The position numbers and the translations under genes are program-made. Below the pieces are notes generated by a model. The model was not told the DNA's origin, did not search any database, and was given only the letters and a program-made list of their open reading frames with translations. Positions 35,770 to 43,124 of a stretch of DNA of 64,000 nt are shown here, one piece after another (within the stretch, counting starts at the first letter, position 1; each line of letters starts with the position of its first letter). Source of the stretch: Phil1 sp964612925 (GTDB lineage: Bacteria; Bacillota; Clostridia; Christensenellales; CAG-138); the NCBI GenBank assembly GCA_964612925.1, contig CAZTFU010000005.1:25717-89716 (forward strand), given 5' to 3'.

Positions 35770-36963
35770 TCAGTGGCACTGCTTCATCAATTCGCCGGCC
35801 CATTCTTCAATGCTTACGGTGTGGCTGCCCGTTTGGTACAGCAGTGCCTTTATCACCGTATTCCCCTTTTGCAGTATCACCGTGGGCATGTGCGTATTAT
35901 CATAATATGCGCTTTGATAATCTGCGCCCATGTCGCTAAGCTCTATCACCTCATAGTTTTTCTTTAACCTTGCTGCGCGTGCAAGTTCCTTTGCGGCGGC
36001 CCTTGCCAAACCTTCACTTGCCATGGAATAATAATCCACCATAAGCCCGCCCGAAAATTCCGTACCGTCGCTTTGCTTAACGGTAGCCGTTTCGCGGTAG
36101 ACGATTATATCCTTCGCAAGCAAATCGTTGCGCCGCTGAACCTTATCCGAGTTCAAAAGGTTTGTGTTGTGGTATTCCCCGTCAACAATATCCGCTATTG
36201 TGGCAAAGGGAAGTTCTTCCGTATATTGCGAAAGCGGAACATCGTTCTTGCCCGATGCATCATCGCTCCACCTTATAAGGAACATACATGCCGCCGCTAT
36301 TGCCGCAAGTGCGAACACCACCCTCGGCACGATATGCGCGGCGCTGCTGCGCCTTACCCTGTTTGCGATGCTTTCGCCGTTATTCAGCCTGCGCTTTATT
36401 TTTTGCAGCATAATAAGCTTCTTTATTTCAAATGTAATGTCTGCCGTTATCAATGCCGCACAAAGCAGCACAAGATCCGAACCTATCGCGAGCATACTCG
36501 GCAATATCAGGCCCGAAAGTCTCAGCACGGGATATACCAATAGCCAAAAACCGAGTATGACCACGTTTACAAGCTGATCCATTACGACCTTTTTCAACGC
36601 CATGCTTCTTATCTCCGCATCCGTATTCAGCTCTTGCGCCGCACTGTCCTCACAGCGGTATATATGCGTGCCGTTCCACGAATCGACATACTCCCACCCA
36701 AGTTCTGCGCAAAGTGCAATCTTGTCGGCATCGGGCCTTGTGCCGTTATCACCGAAAATGCCGCCGCGTCTTTCTTCCATGTCAGCCCTGTAGCGCACTT
36801 GGCGCGCTTCTCCGCGTTCAAACGATGCAAAGCCCGCAAATAAGGCGTCCTTTTTAACGTGCAGGCCTTCGCTTGCCATCGTTTCAAAATATGTTTGCAG
36901 CCCCTCAATATCATAATTCGAGCAGGGCAACATCCGTATTATCCGTCTTTCACGCTTTGCCAT
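35770..36963 (-). CDS. DUF2812 membrane protein
   Basis: 397 aa. The N-terminal 110 residues match the DUF2812 pattern (FxxxxYDIEGLQTYFETMASEGLH, then AELGWEYVDSWNGTHIYRC). Helices near residues 130-190 and 220-240 anchor it, and a C-terminal extracellular domain follows. DUF2812 proteins are usually paired with PadR regulators and are suspected sensors or effectors of them; the biochemical role is unknown. ATG 36963 has GGAGGAAATGTATT before it and overlaps padR by 14 bp. Confidence 0.82.
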   Translation of the reverse strand: MAKRERRIIRMLPCSNYDIEGLQTYFETMASEGLHVKKDALFAGFASFERGEARQVRYRADMEERRGGIFGDNGTRPDADKIALCAELGWEYVDSWNGTHIYRCEDSAAQELNTDAEIRSMALKKVVMDQLVNVVILGFWLLVYPVLRLSGLILPSMLAIGSDLVLLCAALITADITFEIKKLIMLQKIKRRLNNGESIANRVRRSSAAHIVPRVVFALAAIAAACMFLIRWSDDASGKNDVPLSQYTEELPFATIADIVDGEYHNTNLLNSDKVQRRNDLLAKDIIVYRETATVKQSDGTEFSGGLMVDYYSMASEGLARAAAKELARAARLKKNYEVIELSDMGADYQSAYYDNTHMPTVILQKGNTVIKALLYQTGSHTVSIEEWAGELMKQCH

Positions 36964-37276
36964 AATACATTTCCTCCGTTCTTGCATCGTCTGCCATTGT
37001 TTCAAGCCGTCTCAGTTCCGCACGATATGCCCCGCGCCCCTTATCGGTTATGCAATAGGTACGCTTGCGACCGTCAACCTGCGTTTCCGCTATGTACCCC
37101 TCCGCCTCGAATTTAGCAAGCACGGTATACAATGTTGCAGGCCCTATCTTTATTCTGTCGGCAGTTTTATCCTGCACAAAATGCACAACCTCCGTGCCGC
37201 ACATAGGTCCGCGCATAAGTGCCATAAGTACATAAAACATTGATTCGGTCAGGTTTTCCATCGCCTTTTTCGGCAT
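36950..37276 (-). CDS. PadR-family transcriptional regulator
   Basis: 108 aa. Winged-helix repressor with the PadR core LTESMFYVLMALMRGPMCGTEVVHFVQ, TLYTVLAKFEAEGYI (recognition helix) and GRKRTYCITDKGR (wing), followed by a C-terminal dimerisation helix. ATG 37276 has GGGAGGATATAACA upstream. Palindromic ATATCG sites overlap its own promoter region, pointing to autoregulation of the padR-DUF2812 operon. Confidence 0.92.
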   Translation of the reverse strand: MPKKAMENLTESMFYVLMALMRGPMCGTEVVHFVQDKTADRIKIGPATLYTVLAKFEAEGYIAETQVDGRKRTYCITDKGRGAYRAELRRLETMADDARTEEMYYGKA

Positions 37277-37298
37277 TGTTATATCCTCCCTGTCGGGT

Positions 37299-37330
37299 CG
37301 ATATCGTTTATCGATATCGTGTAACGATAT
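37299..37330. promoter_or_regulatory. Palindromic operator of the PadR regulator
   Basis: Two overlapping dyads: CGATATCG-TTTAT-CGATATCG and ATATCG-TGTAA-CGATAT. They lie just downstream of the padR -10 box, where a repressor would block transcription. Assignment to PadR is inferred from position. Confidence 0.65.
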
Positions 37331-37357
37331 TATATGCTGCACCTCTTCTGCTGTCAA
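37329..37357 (-). promoter_or_regulatory. Consensus SigA promoter of padR-DUF2812
   Basis: On the minus strand TTGACA (37357-37352), 17-bp spacer, TATAAT (37334-37329): a perfect consensus, overlapping the operator. Confidence 0.85.
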
Positions 37358-37414
37358 GGAATATAAGCTTTACACCGCGTTCATCCTGTTGCCACGGTTT
37401 AATTAAATGTACTG

Positions 37415-37442
37415 TTGACCTTTAGTTTGTGAATGTTATAAT
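37415..37442 (+). promoter_or_regulatory. SigA-type promoter of the alcohol dehydrogenase gene
   Basis: TTGACC (37415-37420), 16-bp spacer, TATAAT (37437-37442). Confidence 0.75.
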
Positions 37443-37505
37443 TAAAGCAAGAAAAGGTTCTTCCATCCTTTTCCCTAATAATTTATAAGGAGCGATATAA
37501 CCAAT

Positions 37506-38531
37506 ATGAAAACAGTAGTAGTCGATGCCGCAAAAAGCTTTGCTGATTCTCAAGCACCCATGCCCGCCGCGGGTGGAAAATGGGTAACCGTAAAGGTTAA
37601 GGACTGCGCCATTTGCGGGTCGGACAATATGTTCTGGCTCAATTACGGCGGACTTGGCTTTACTCCCGGCCACGAATTTGCGGGATATATTGAAGATGGC
37701 GGCGAATACGGCTTTGAAAAGGGCACAAAGGTGCTTGCGGCCGAATTCAATTCCTGCGGCGAATGCGAATTCTGCCGCGCCGGTCAGGAACAGCTTTGTG
37801 CACAGATGATGCTTGATAATCCGGGCGTATCCGCTCCCGGTGCATACGGTCAGTATGTCAGGGTTCGCGGCGATTATGTTATACCCATGCCCGAGGATAT
37901 GTCCACAAGGCTTGGTGCGATAGTTGAACCCGTTGCCGTATCATTGCACGGAGTAAAATATCTTAACATACAGAAGGGTGAGGATGTGCTTGTTTCGGGC
38001 AACGGCCCCATCGGCATATATGCCGCGGCATGTGCAAAGCTACTTGGCGCGGGCAAGGTCATAATGACGGGGCGCAGCCAATCCCGCGTTGATTTCTGCA
38101 ATACGTTCGACTTTGTTGACGTTTGCCTTTCCGTAAAGGATCCAGAATATGCGGAAAAGATCAAGGCTTATACGCCCGCGGGCGGCTTTAAGCACATAAT
38201 AGACTGCGTTGGTGTTGATGATTACGATTCGCTTCTCGGCCTTGCAAAGTCGGGTGCGACCATAGTAATGCTCGGTATGCACGCGGCCAAGGCTTCTTTC
38301 ACGCCCATGGCACTTTATTTGAAAGAAGCAACGCTTAAAACCGGTCTTTACTTCTCATGGGAGGATTTCAAGCAGGCATTCGAGCTTGTGCGTGACAACA
38401 AGGAACTTTTCATGTCCACAATAACTTCCGTAATTCCCGCTACCGCGGAAGCCATACAAAAGGCATTTGTTAAGCTGTTCGCTTCCGGCACCAACGATGA
38501 ATGCAAGATAGTCATCGAACACGAGGATTGA
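37506..38531 (+). CDS. Zinc-dependent alcohol/polyol dehydrogenase (MDR family)
   Basis: 341 aa medium-chain dehydrogenase. The catalytic zinc site is AICGSDN and GHEFAGY, the structural zinc loop is NSCGECEFCRAGQEQLC, and the Rossmann motif is GNGPIGIYAAACAKLLGAG. It is closest in style to sorbitol/threonine-type dehydrogenases; the substrate cannot be told. AAGGAGCGATATAACCAAT precedes ATG 37506. It has its own promoter and terminator. Confidence 0.9.
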   Translation: MKTVVVDAAKSFADSQAPMPAAGGKWVTVKVKDCAICGSDNMFWLNYGGLGFTPGHEFAGYIEDGGEYGFEKGTKVLAAEFNSCGECEFCRAGQEQLCAQMMLDNPGVSAPGAYGQYVRVRGDYVIPMPEDMSTRLGAIVEPVAVSLHGVKYLNIQKGEDVLVSGNGPIGIYAAACAKLLGAGKVIMTGRSQSRVDFCNTFDFVDVCLSVKDPEYAEKIKAYTPAGGFKHIIDCVGVDDYDSLLGLAKSGATIVMLGMHAAKASFTPMALYLKEATLKTGLYFSWEDFKQAFELVRDNKELFMSTITSVIPATAEAIQKAFVKLFASGTNDECKIVIEHED

Positions 38532-38550
38532 TTTCCATCGGTTTTATATT

Positions 38551-38585
38551 AAAAGGGGAGCGGTCTGACCGTTCCTCTTTTAGTT
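38551..38585. terminator. Bidirectional terminator
   Basis: Stem AAAAGGGGAGCGGT / ACCGTTCCTCTTTT between the convergent dehydrogenase and phosphodiesterase genes. Confidence 0.8.
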
Positions 38586-38587
38586 AC

Positions 38588-39067
38588 TCATATGCGCTCG
38601 GCACTGAGCATGGTCATGCTCACTTCGCCGTTTGTTATTTCAAGCTTCATAAAGCTTTTGCTTTTTCCGCCGCGCGGGTCGGACGGGCTGCCGGGGCAAC
38701 CTATCTGAACATGCGGCATGTATTCTATGTTGGGTATATGCGTGTGCCCGTGCAAGGCAACGGAACAATCAAGTTCCCGCGCCCTCAGTCCAATTCTCAG
38801 CAAATCGAGTGAAACGGCATACATATGCCCGTGTGTTATGAATATTCTCGCACCGCCAAGCGTTATAACCTGTTCTTTGGGAATGTCGCCCGAATCGCAG
38901 TTGCCCTTCACGCTATACATCGGTTTTTGAGACAGAGATTCAACAATATCCGCCTCTCTTTGTCCGTCCCCCAAGAATATCCATGCATCCGCTTCCTTGA
39001 GGGCATTATATACTCGCTTTGCGGCGGCAGTGTCCCCGTGTGTATCACTGAAAACGCCGACTATCAT
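38588..39067 (-). CDS. YfcE/MJ0936-type phosphodiesterase
   Basis: 159 aa metallophosphoesterase. Motifs are SDTHGD, FLGDGQREAD, GNCD, ITHGH and LHGHTH, in the order of the YfcE family. It probably hydrolyses phosphodiesters; the physiological substrate is unknown. It overlaps rdgB by 4 bp, the same pair as B. subtilis ysnA-ysnB. Confidence 0.93.
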   Translation of the reverse strand: MIVGVFSDTHGDTAAAKRVYNALKEADAWIFLGDGQREADIVESLSQKPMYSVKGNCDSGDIPKEQVITLGGARIFITHGHMYAVSLDLLRIGLRARELDCSVALHGHTHIPNIEYMPHVQIGCPGSPSDPRGGKSKSFMKLEITNGEVSMTMLSAERI

Positions 39068-39663
39068 AGTTTTTTCTCCGCTTCAAGTGCCGCCTTAAGC
39101 TTTTCCAATGCACGTTTGCGGTGACTTATCGCATTTTTGCTTTCTGCATCCATTTCGGCAAACGAAAGTCCCTGCGGTTCGTAAAAGAAAAGCGGATCAT
39201 AGCCGAATCCGTTATATCCCCTCGGCTCACGCAGCAGTCGCCCTTCCACCGTGCCGCGGCAAACTATGGGTTCCTTATCTCTTCTGACAAGGGCTACCGC
39301 GGAAACGAAACGGCAGGTGCGCTTTGCATCGTCCACATTTTTCATCGCCTCGATAAGCTTTTTATTGTTGGCGGCATCATCGTGTCCGTCGCCCGCAAAG
39401 CGCGCGCTGTATACGCCGGGTGCACCGCCGAGCGCATCGACCATAAGCCCGCTGTCATCGCTCAGTGCGGCATCGGCATCGCACACGTTAAGCACTTCTT
39501 TCGCTTTTTTCAAAGCATTTTGTTCAAATGTTTCGCCATCCTCTTCAACGTCTATTACTATACCCGCTTCCTTCAATGAAAGAATATCGCTGAAAAAGCC
39601 GCCGAGTATTTCCTTTATTTCGCGCACTTTGTGCGCATTATTGGACGCAATAACAAGCTTCAT
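39064..39663 (-). CDS. rdgB: XTP/dITP diphosphatase (RdgB/HAM1)
   Basis: 199 aa house-cleaning enzyme that removes non-canonical purine nucleotides. The start MKLVIASNNAHKVREI, SDDSGLMVDALGGAPGVYSARFAG and GFGYDPLF are the family blocks; SHRKRAL is the C-terminal base-recognition motif. ATG 39663 is chosen because AAAGGAG lies upstream and the protein then begins as in relatives. Confidence 0.96.
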   Translation of the reverse strand: MKLVIASNNAHKVREIKEILGGFFSDILSLKEAGIVIDVEEDGETFEQNALKKAKEVLNVCDADAALSDDSGLMVDALGGAPGVYSARFAGDGHDDAANNKKLIEAMKNVDDAKRTCRFVSAVALVRRDKEPIVCRGTVEGRLLREPRGYNGFGYDPLFFYEPQGLSFAEMDAESKNAISHRKRALEKLKAALEAEKKL

Positions 39664-39692
39664 TCTTGCCGTTTCTCCTTTGTACAAATTAT

Positions 39693-40634
39693 TTATTGGA
39701 ACGTGTTTGCATAAACGGGTGCACTGCATTCAGCCGTAAAGGCACACACCTCACCCTCCACAAACACATTCAGTTCGTTTGTTTCTCCTATCGCACACGC
39801 CGTAAGGTACAGCGTGTCGTATGCCGTTTGCATCATGCCTTCAACATACTGCGCCGCAAGGAATTCCTCGCTCAAATTAACCGTTGCAACGCCGTTGTCA
39901 AGCTGAGCACTCAAAAGCCGCGTTCCTTCGGGAAAGCTGTTCATAAGTGCGGAATCCTCGGGCCCCTTTATAAGCTGTTCTACCGCCGCGGCAAAGCCAC
40001 GACCCACGGCATACCGCGTTACGGGCACATTCAAACTGCCCGAGGAATTGGCAAAATACAGCGTCATAGGCTCCGCGCCCGTTGCGGCGGTGCTCAGCTC
40101 CCCATCCTCCGCATTCAGCGGAAATGCCGTCATGGTTTGTGAAAGCGTGCTGCCGTTTGGAAGCTTTGTCACCCTTTCACCGTTGAAGGTTATACTGACG
40201 GCGTCTATTGCGGGAAATTCCGAAAGACTGTTGACTATGCTCACTATCATTGCCTGTTCGCTTTCGGCATCCTTCAGTGCGCCCATTCCGCATAGGTCAA
40301 GTGTGGCCACCCCGTCGACTATCCTAAGGGTATAATCCACGCCGTCGGGTATTGTTGCATTAAGCCCGAGTGCGCTTGTGGCCGCTCGGTTTTCCGCATT
40401 GTCAACAAGGTTGCCTATTGCGGCCGCTCCTATGCCCTCTTCCCATGGTATAAGTTTCATCACGGGCACGATAAACCCATCGTCATCCCTAAAGTAAAGC
40501 ACGGTGCGCCTCATACCCGCTTCGCTGTCGGCATCGATGTCATACGGTTCCGCATTTGTCTCAATATCTCCGCCACAGCCCACAAGCAGCATCGCCACAG
40601 TCAAAAGCAGCGTGATATATATTCGCTTTATCAT
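39693..40634 (-). CDS. gerM: GerM-like lipoprotein with two GerMN domains
   Basis: 313 aa. A lipoprotein signal with lipobox LVGC (C20) is followed by two repeats of the GerMN (spore germination/sporulation) domain, about residues 43-165 and 185-300, each with a TLDL or TVNLS strand and a [DE]LN or [IV]TFNG motif. GerM of B. subtilis is needed for sporulation and germination and is a component near the SpoIIIA/SpoIIQ channel. The order gerM-rdgB-phosphodiesterase matches B. subtilis except that rph is missing. Confidence 0.87.
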   Translation of the reverse strand: MIKRIYITLLLTVAMLLVGCGGDIETNAEPYDIDADSEAGMRRTVLYFRDDDGFIVPVMKLIPWEEGIGAAAIGNLVDNAENRAATSALGLNATIPDGVDYTLRIVDGVATLDLCGMGALKDAESEQAMIVSIVNSLSEFPAIDAVSITFNGERVTKLPNGSTLSQTMTAFPLNAEDGELSTAATGAEPMTLYFANSSGSLNVPVTRYAVGRGFAAAVEQLIKGPEDSALMNSFPEGTRLLSAQLDNGVATVNLSEEFLAAQYVEGMMQTAYDTLYLTACAIGETNELNVFVEGEVCAFTAECSAPVYANTFQ

Positions 40635-40701
40635 AATTCCGCTCCTCCGTTTGCGTTTTACATAATTATTATTCGCTCACGGTACGGACTATGAATTTTA
40701 C

Positions 40702-42441
40702 TTAAAGCTGCTTTATGGCTTTTATCGCTTCCTCCCGCGGAGTAACGAATGCGGTCTTATTCGTCGTGTATATTACCATGCCGGGCTTTGCACCCGCAAT
40801 CTTGCGCACAAATTTCTTCTGCGTATAATCAACGGCTACGTTTTCGCTTCCGCGTGCTCGGCTGTAGTATGCCGCAAGAAGTGCGGCCTGTTCAAGCGTT
40901 TCGGTATCCGATTCGCTTGCACCCCTCACTATAACGTGGCTTCCGGGTATATTCTTTGTGTGCAGCCAAATATCGTTTGGGGAAGCAAACCTAAGTGTCA
41001 ATTCATCATTTTGGCGGTTATTCTTGCCAACGAATATATCCGCACCGTTCGACGAAACAAAATGCATCGGTTTGGATGCGGCCTGTTTCATCTTCTTTTT
41101 GCCGTTTTTGTCGCGCTTGATATAGCCCTGTTCCTTGAGTTCATCAATAAGCTCCTCAAGTTCGTTTTCAGCGGTGCATTTTGTCAAATTATCAAGCTGT
41201 CCTTCAAGGTAGCTAAGCTCGTCAAGCGTTTGTTCGCGCTGTACAAGTGCCATATTCCTTGCGGCCTTCAGCTTTTGATACTTTTTATAGTACCGCTGTG
41301 CATTTTCGCCGGGAGAAAGCTGTCTGTCCATTGGAATGGCAATTTTTTCGGGCTCCTGCGCATAGTAGTTCAGCACAAACGCCGTGTCCGATCCGCCTTT
41401 AAGCGCATGAAGATTTGCCGTAAGCAGTTCGCCGTAAATGCGGCATTGTTCCATCTGTTCCTCGCAGTTCAATGCATCGGCATACAGGGCAAGTTTTTTT
41501 TCGCAACGTTCAATGTTGTTTTGCAACACCTTGCGTGCGCTTGCACCGTGCCGCTTTGCCCATTCGCGCTTGTCCGTATTTACATACAGGCTGTCCAAGG
41601 CTTTACCTATGCTGTCATATGACTTTATATCATTCCCGTCAAGCTTAAACGGGTACACCGCGGCGGTTTCACCTATGGCATCAAGCTCCGCACTTACGGT
41701 TTCCTTCCCTGCGGCCATATCTTCATAGAATGAAACAAGCTTTTCGGCAAGGAGCTCCTTTTCCTCTCGGCAAAGCTCATCACACCGTTTTTTTACCGTG
41801 TATCTTTGCACAAGCCGACCCGCTACCGCAGGCGAAAGACCGAAAACCGCTTCCGAAAGCGCCTTACCTATTTCCTTTGTGCCGCAGTCAAGGGCGGCGC
41901 ATATTTCACTCGCGCTTGCTTTTAACGGGTCAAGCTTGTCCTGCGCGGGTGGCGGGGCATATTCAAGCCCCGGCATAACAAAGCGCACACTGCTCATGCC
42001 TAAGCCCACATGCTTTATGGCATCAACTATCACGTTGCGCTCGTTCACGAGTATTATGTTCGAATGCTTACCCATCAGCTCGCAGTACATTGCGTATTCC
42101 GCCATATCGCCAAGCTCATTATAGGTTTCTATGGTTATTTTAAGGGTTCTGTCAAGCCTATCCTGATCAAAGCCAAGCACCCTTCCGCCCGTGATGCGCT
42201 TTCTTAAAAGCATACAAAACATGGGTGCTTCCGAAGGTGCCTGTTTTTTAAGCTCCGTAAGCTGTGCCCTGTTCCCCGCCACGGATACGTTCAAAAGCAA
42301 TCTGAAATTCTGCCCGCCGTTTCTTATCAGCAGAATAAGTTCCTCTTTGTCCGTTTGCTGTATTTTATCTATTTTGCCGCCCGTAAGCACAGCGCGCATT
42401 TCAAGCACCGATGCGTACAGGCTCAGCCCATCCATTGACAT
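40702..42441 (-). CDS. rqcH: RqcH/NFACT ribosome quality control factor
   Basis: 579 aa. It binds stalled 50S-peptidyl-tRNA complexes and adds C-terminal alanine tails for degradation. NFACT-N (residues 1-200, with GKHSNIILVNERNVIVDAIKHV), helix-hairpin-helix, a coiled coil (about 290-430) and NFACT-R (450-560, with NGADIFVGKNNRQND and DIWLHTKNIPGSHVIV) are present in order. GGGAGT precedes ATG 42441; ATG two codons later (MDGL) is also possible. It was formerly annotated as fibronectin-binding protein. Confidence 0.95.
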   Translation of the reverse strand: MSMDGLSLYASVLEMRAVLTGGKIDKIQQTDKEELILLIRNGGQNFRLLLNVSVAGNRAQLTELKKQAPSEAPMFCMLLRKRITGGRVLGFDQDRLDRTLKITIETYNELGDMAEYAMYCELMGKHSNIILVNERNVIVDAIKHVGLGMSSVRFVMPGLEYAPPPAQDKLDPLKASASEICAALDCGTKEIGKALSEAVFGLSPAVAGRLVQRYTVKKRCDELCREEKELLAEKLVSFYEDMAAGKETVSAELDAIGETAAVYPFKLDGNDIKSYDSIGKALDSLYVNTDKREWAKRHGASARKVLQNNIERCEKKLALYADALNCEEQMEQCRIYGELLTANLHALKGGSDTAFVLNYYAQEPEKIAIPMDRQLSPGENAQRYYKKYQKLKAARNMALVQREQTLDELSYLEGQLDNLTKCTAENELEELIDELKEQGYIKRDKNGKKKMKQAASKPMHFVSSNGADIFVGKNNRQNDELTLRFASPNDIWLHTKNIPGSHVIVRGASESDTETLEQAALLAAYYSRARGSENVAVDYTQKKFVRKIAGAKPGMVIYTTNKTAFVTPREEAIKAIKQL

Positions 42442-42460
42442 TTGTACAAACTCCCTTTGT

Positions 42461-43069
42461 CTATTCGTTTACGTCCAATCTTATGCAGGAAAGCTCATAT
42501 GCCGTTTTTGCATATGTGCTGCCGTTTTCGTTTTTGGTATATTCGCGGCTTTGAAGTCGACCCTCTACGCTTATCCGCGTGCCTACCGAAAGCTCCTTTG
42601 CCGCATGTGCGGCACTGCCCCATGCTATGCACGGAATATAGTCCGCCTTGCCATGGCTCCTGTTTACCGCAATAAGCAGATCCGTTATTTCGCGGCCGAA
42701 AGGCGTTACCCTAAATACCGTGGGTCTGCATACGCTTCCCGAAAGGGTCACCATGTTCAGCGGCGCAAGCTGCCCATCAACGCGCACTATCCTTTTCGCA
42801 AAAGGACGAATCAGCAGCCTGCTTGCACCGTCCATATGGCGATTATACGATCTCAGTTCCCCGCCAATCTCTACCGTATCGCCCAAGGAAAGCGGCTTCA
42901 TCGCCCGAGCGGGAACCGTTATGGGCAGCGTGTCCGCAGTTCCGCTCAGCCGCAGTATTTCTATCGCCCCGACATACAGCGTTTCACCGTATGCTTCATG
43001 TTCCGCCGTAAGCGGCCTGACAAGCGTGCCGCGCATAATAAGTCCGTTTTCGTCCCGTGTATAGCTCAT
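42461..43069 (-). CDS. Tandem OB-fold single-stranded DNA-binding-like protein
   Basis: 202 aa. The second half (residues 100-200) is SSB-like: LSGSVCRPTVFRVTPFGREITDLLIAVNR, then IPCIAWG and GRLQSREYTK, close to the SSB/PriB OB-fold. The first half also looks like an OB-fold (MRGTLVRPL, GDTVEIGGELRSYNRH). ATG 43069 has ATGGAGAACGGAT upstream; the longer frame is rejected. It lies between a type IIA topoisomerase pair and rqcH, all on one strand. It lacks the acidic C-terminal tip of the replicative SSB. Confidence 0.78.
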   Translation of the reverse strand: MSYTRDENGLIMRGTLVRPLTAEHEAYGETLYVGAIEILRLSGTADTLPITVPARAMKPLSLGDTVEIGGELRSYNRHMDGASRLLIRPFAKRIVRVDGQLAPLNMVTLSGSVCRPTVFRVTPFGREITDLLIAVNRSHGKADYIPCIAWGSAAHAAKELSVGTRISVEGRLQSREYTKNENGSTYAKTAYELSCIRLDVNE

Positions 43070-43124
43070 ATCCGTTCTCCATATCAATTCGTTATATAGA
43101 ATTGATATGATAAACGGTGCCGTG

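Noticed and set aside
37299..37330. CRISPR-like short repeats from repeated ATATCG units
   Set aside because: Only two overlapping dyads with no spacers; they fit an operator.
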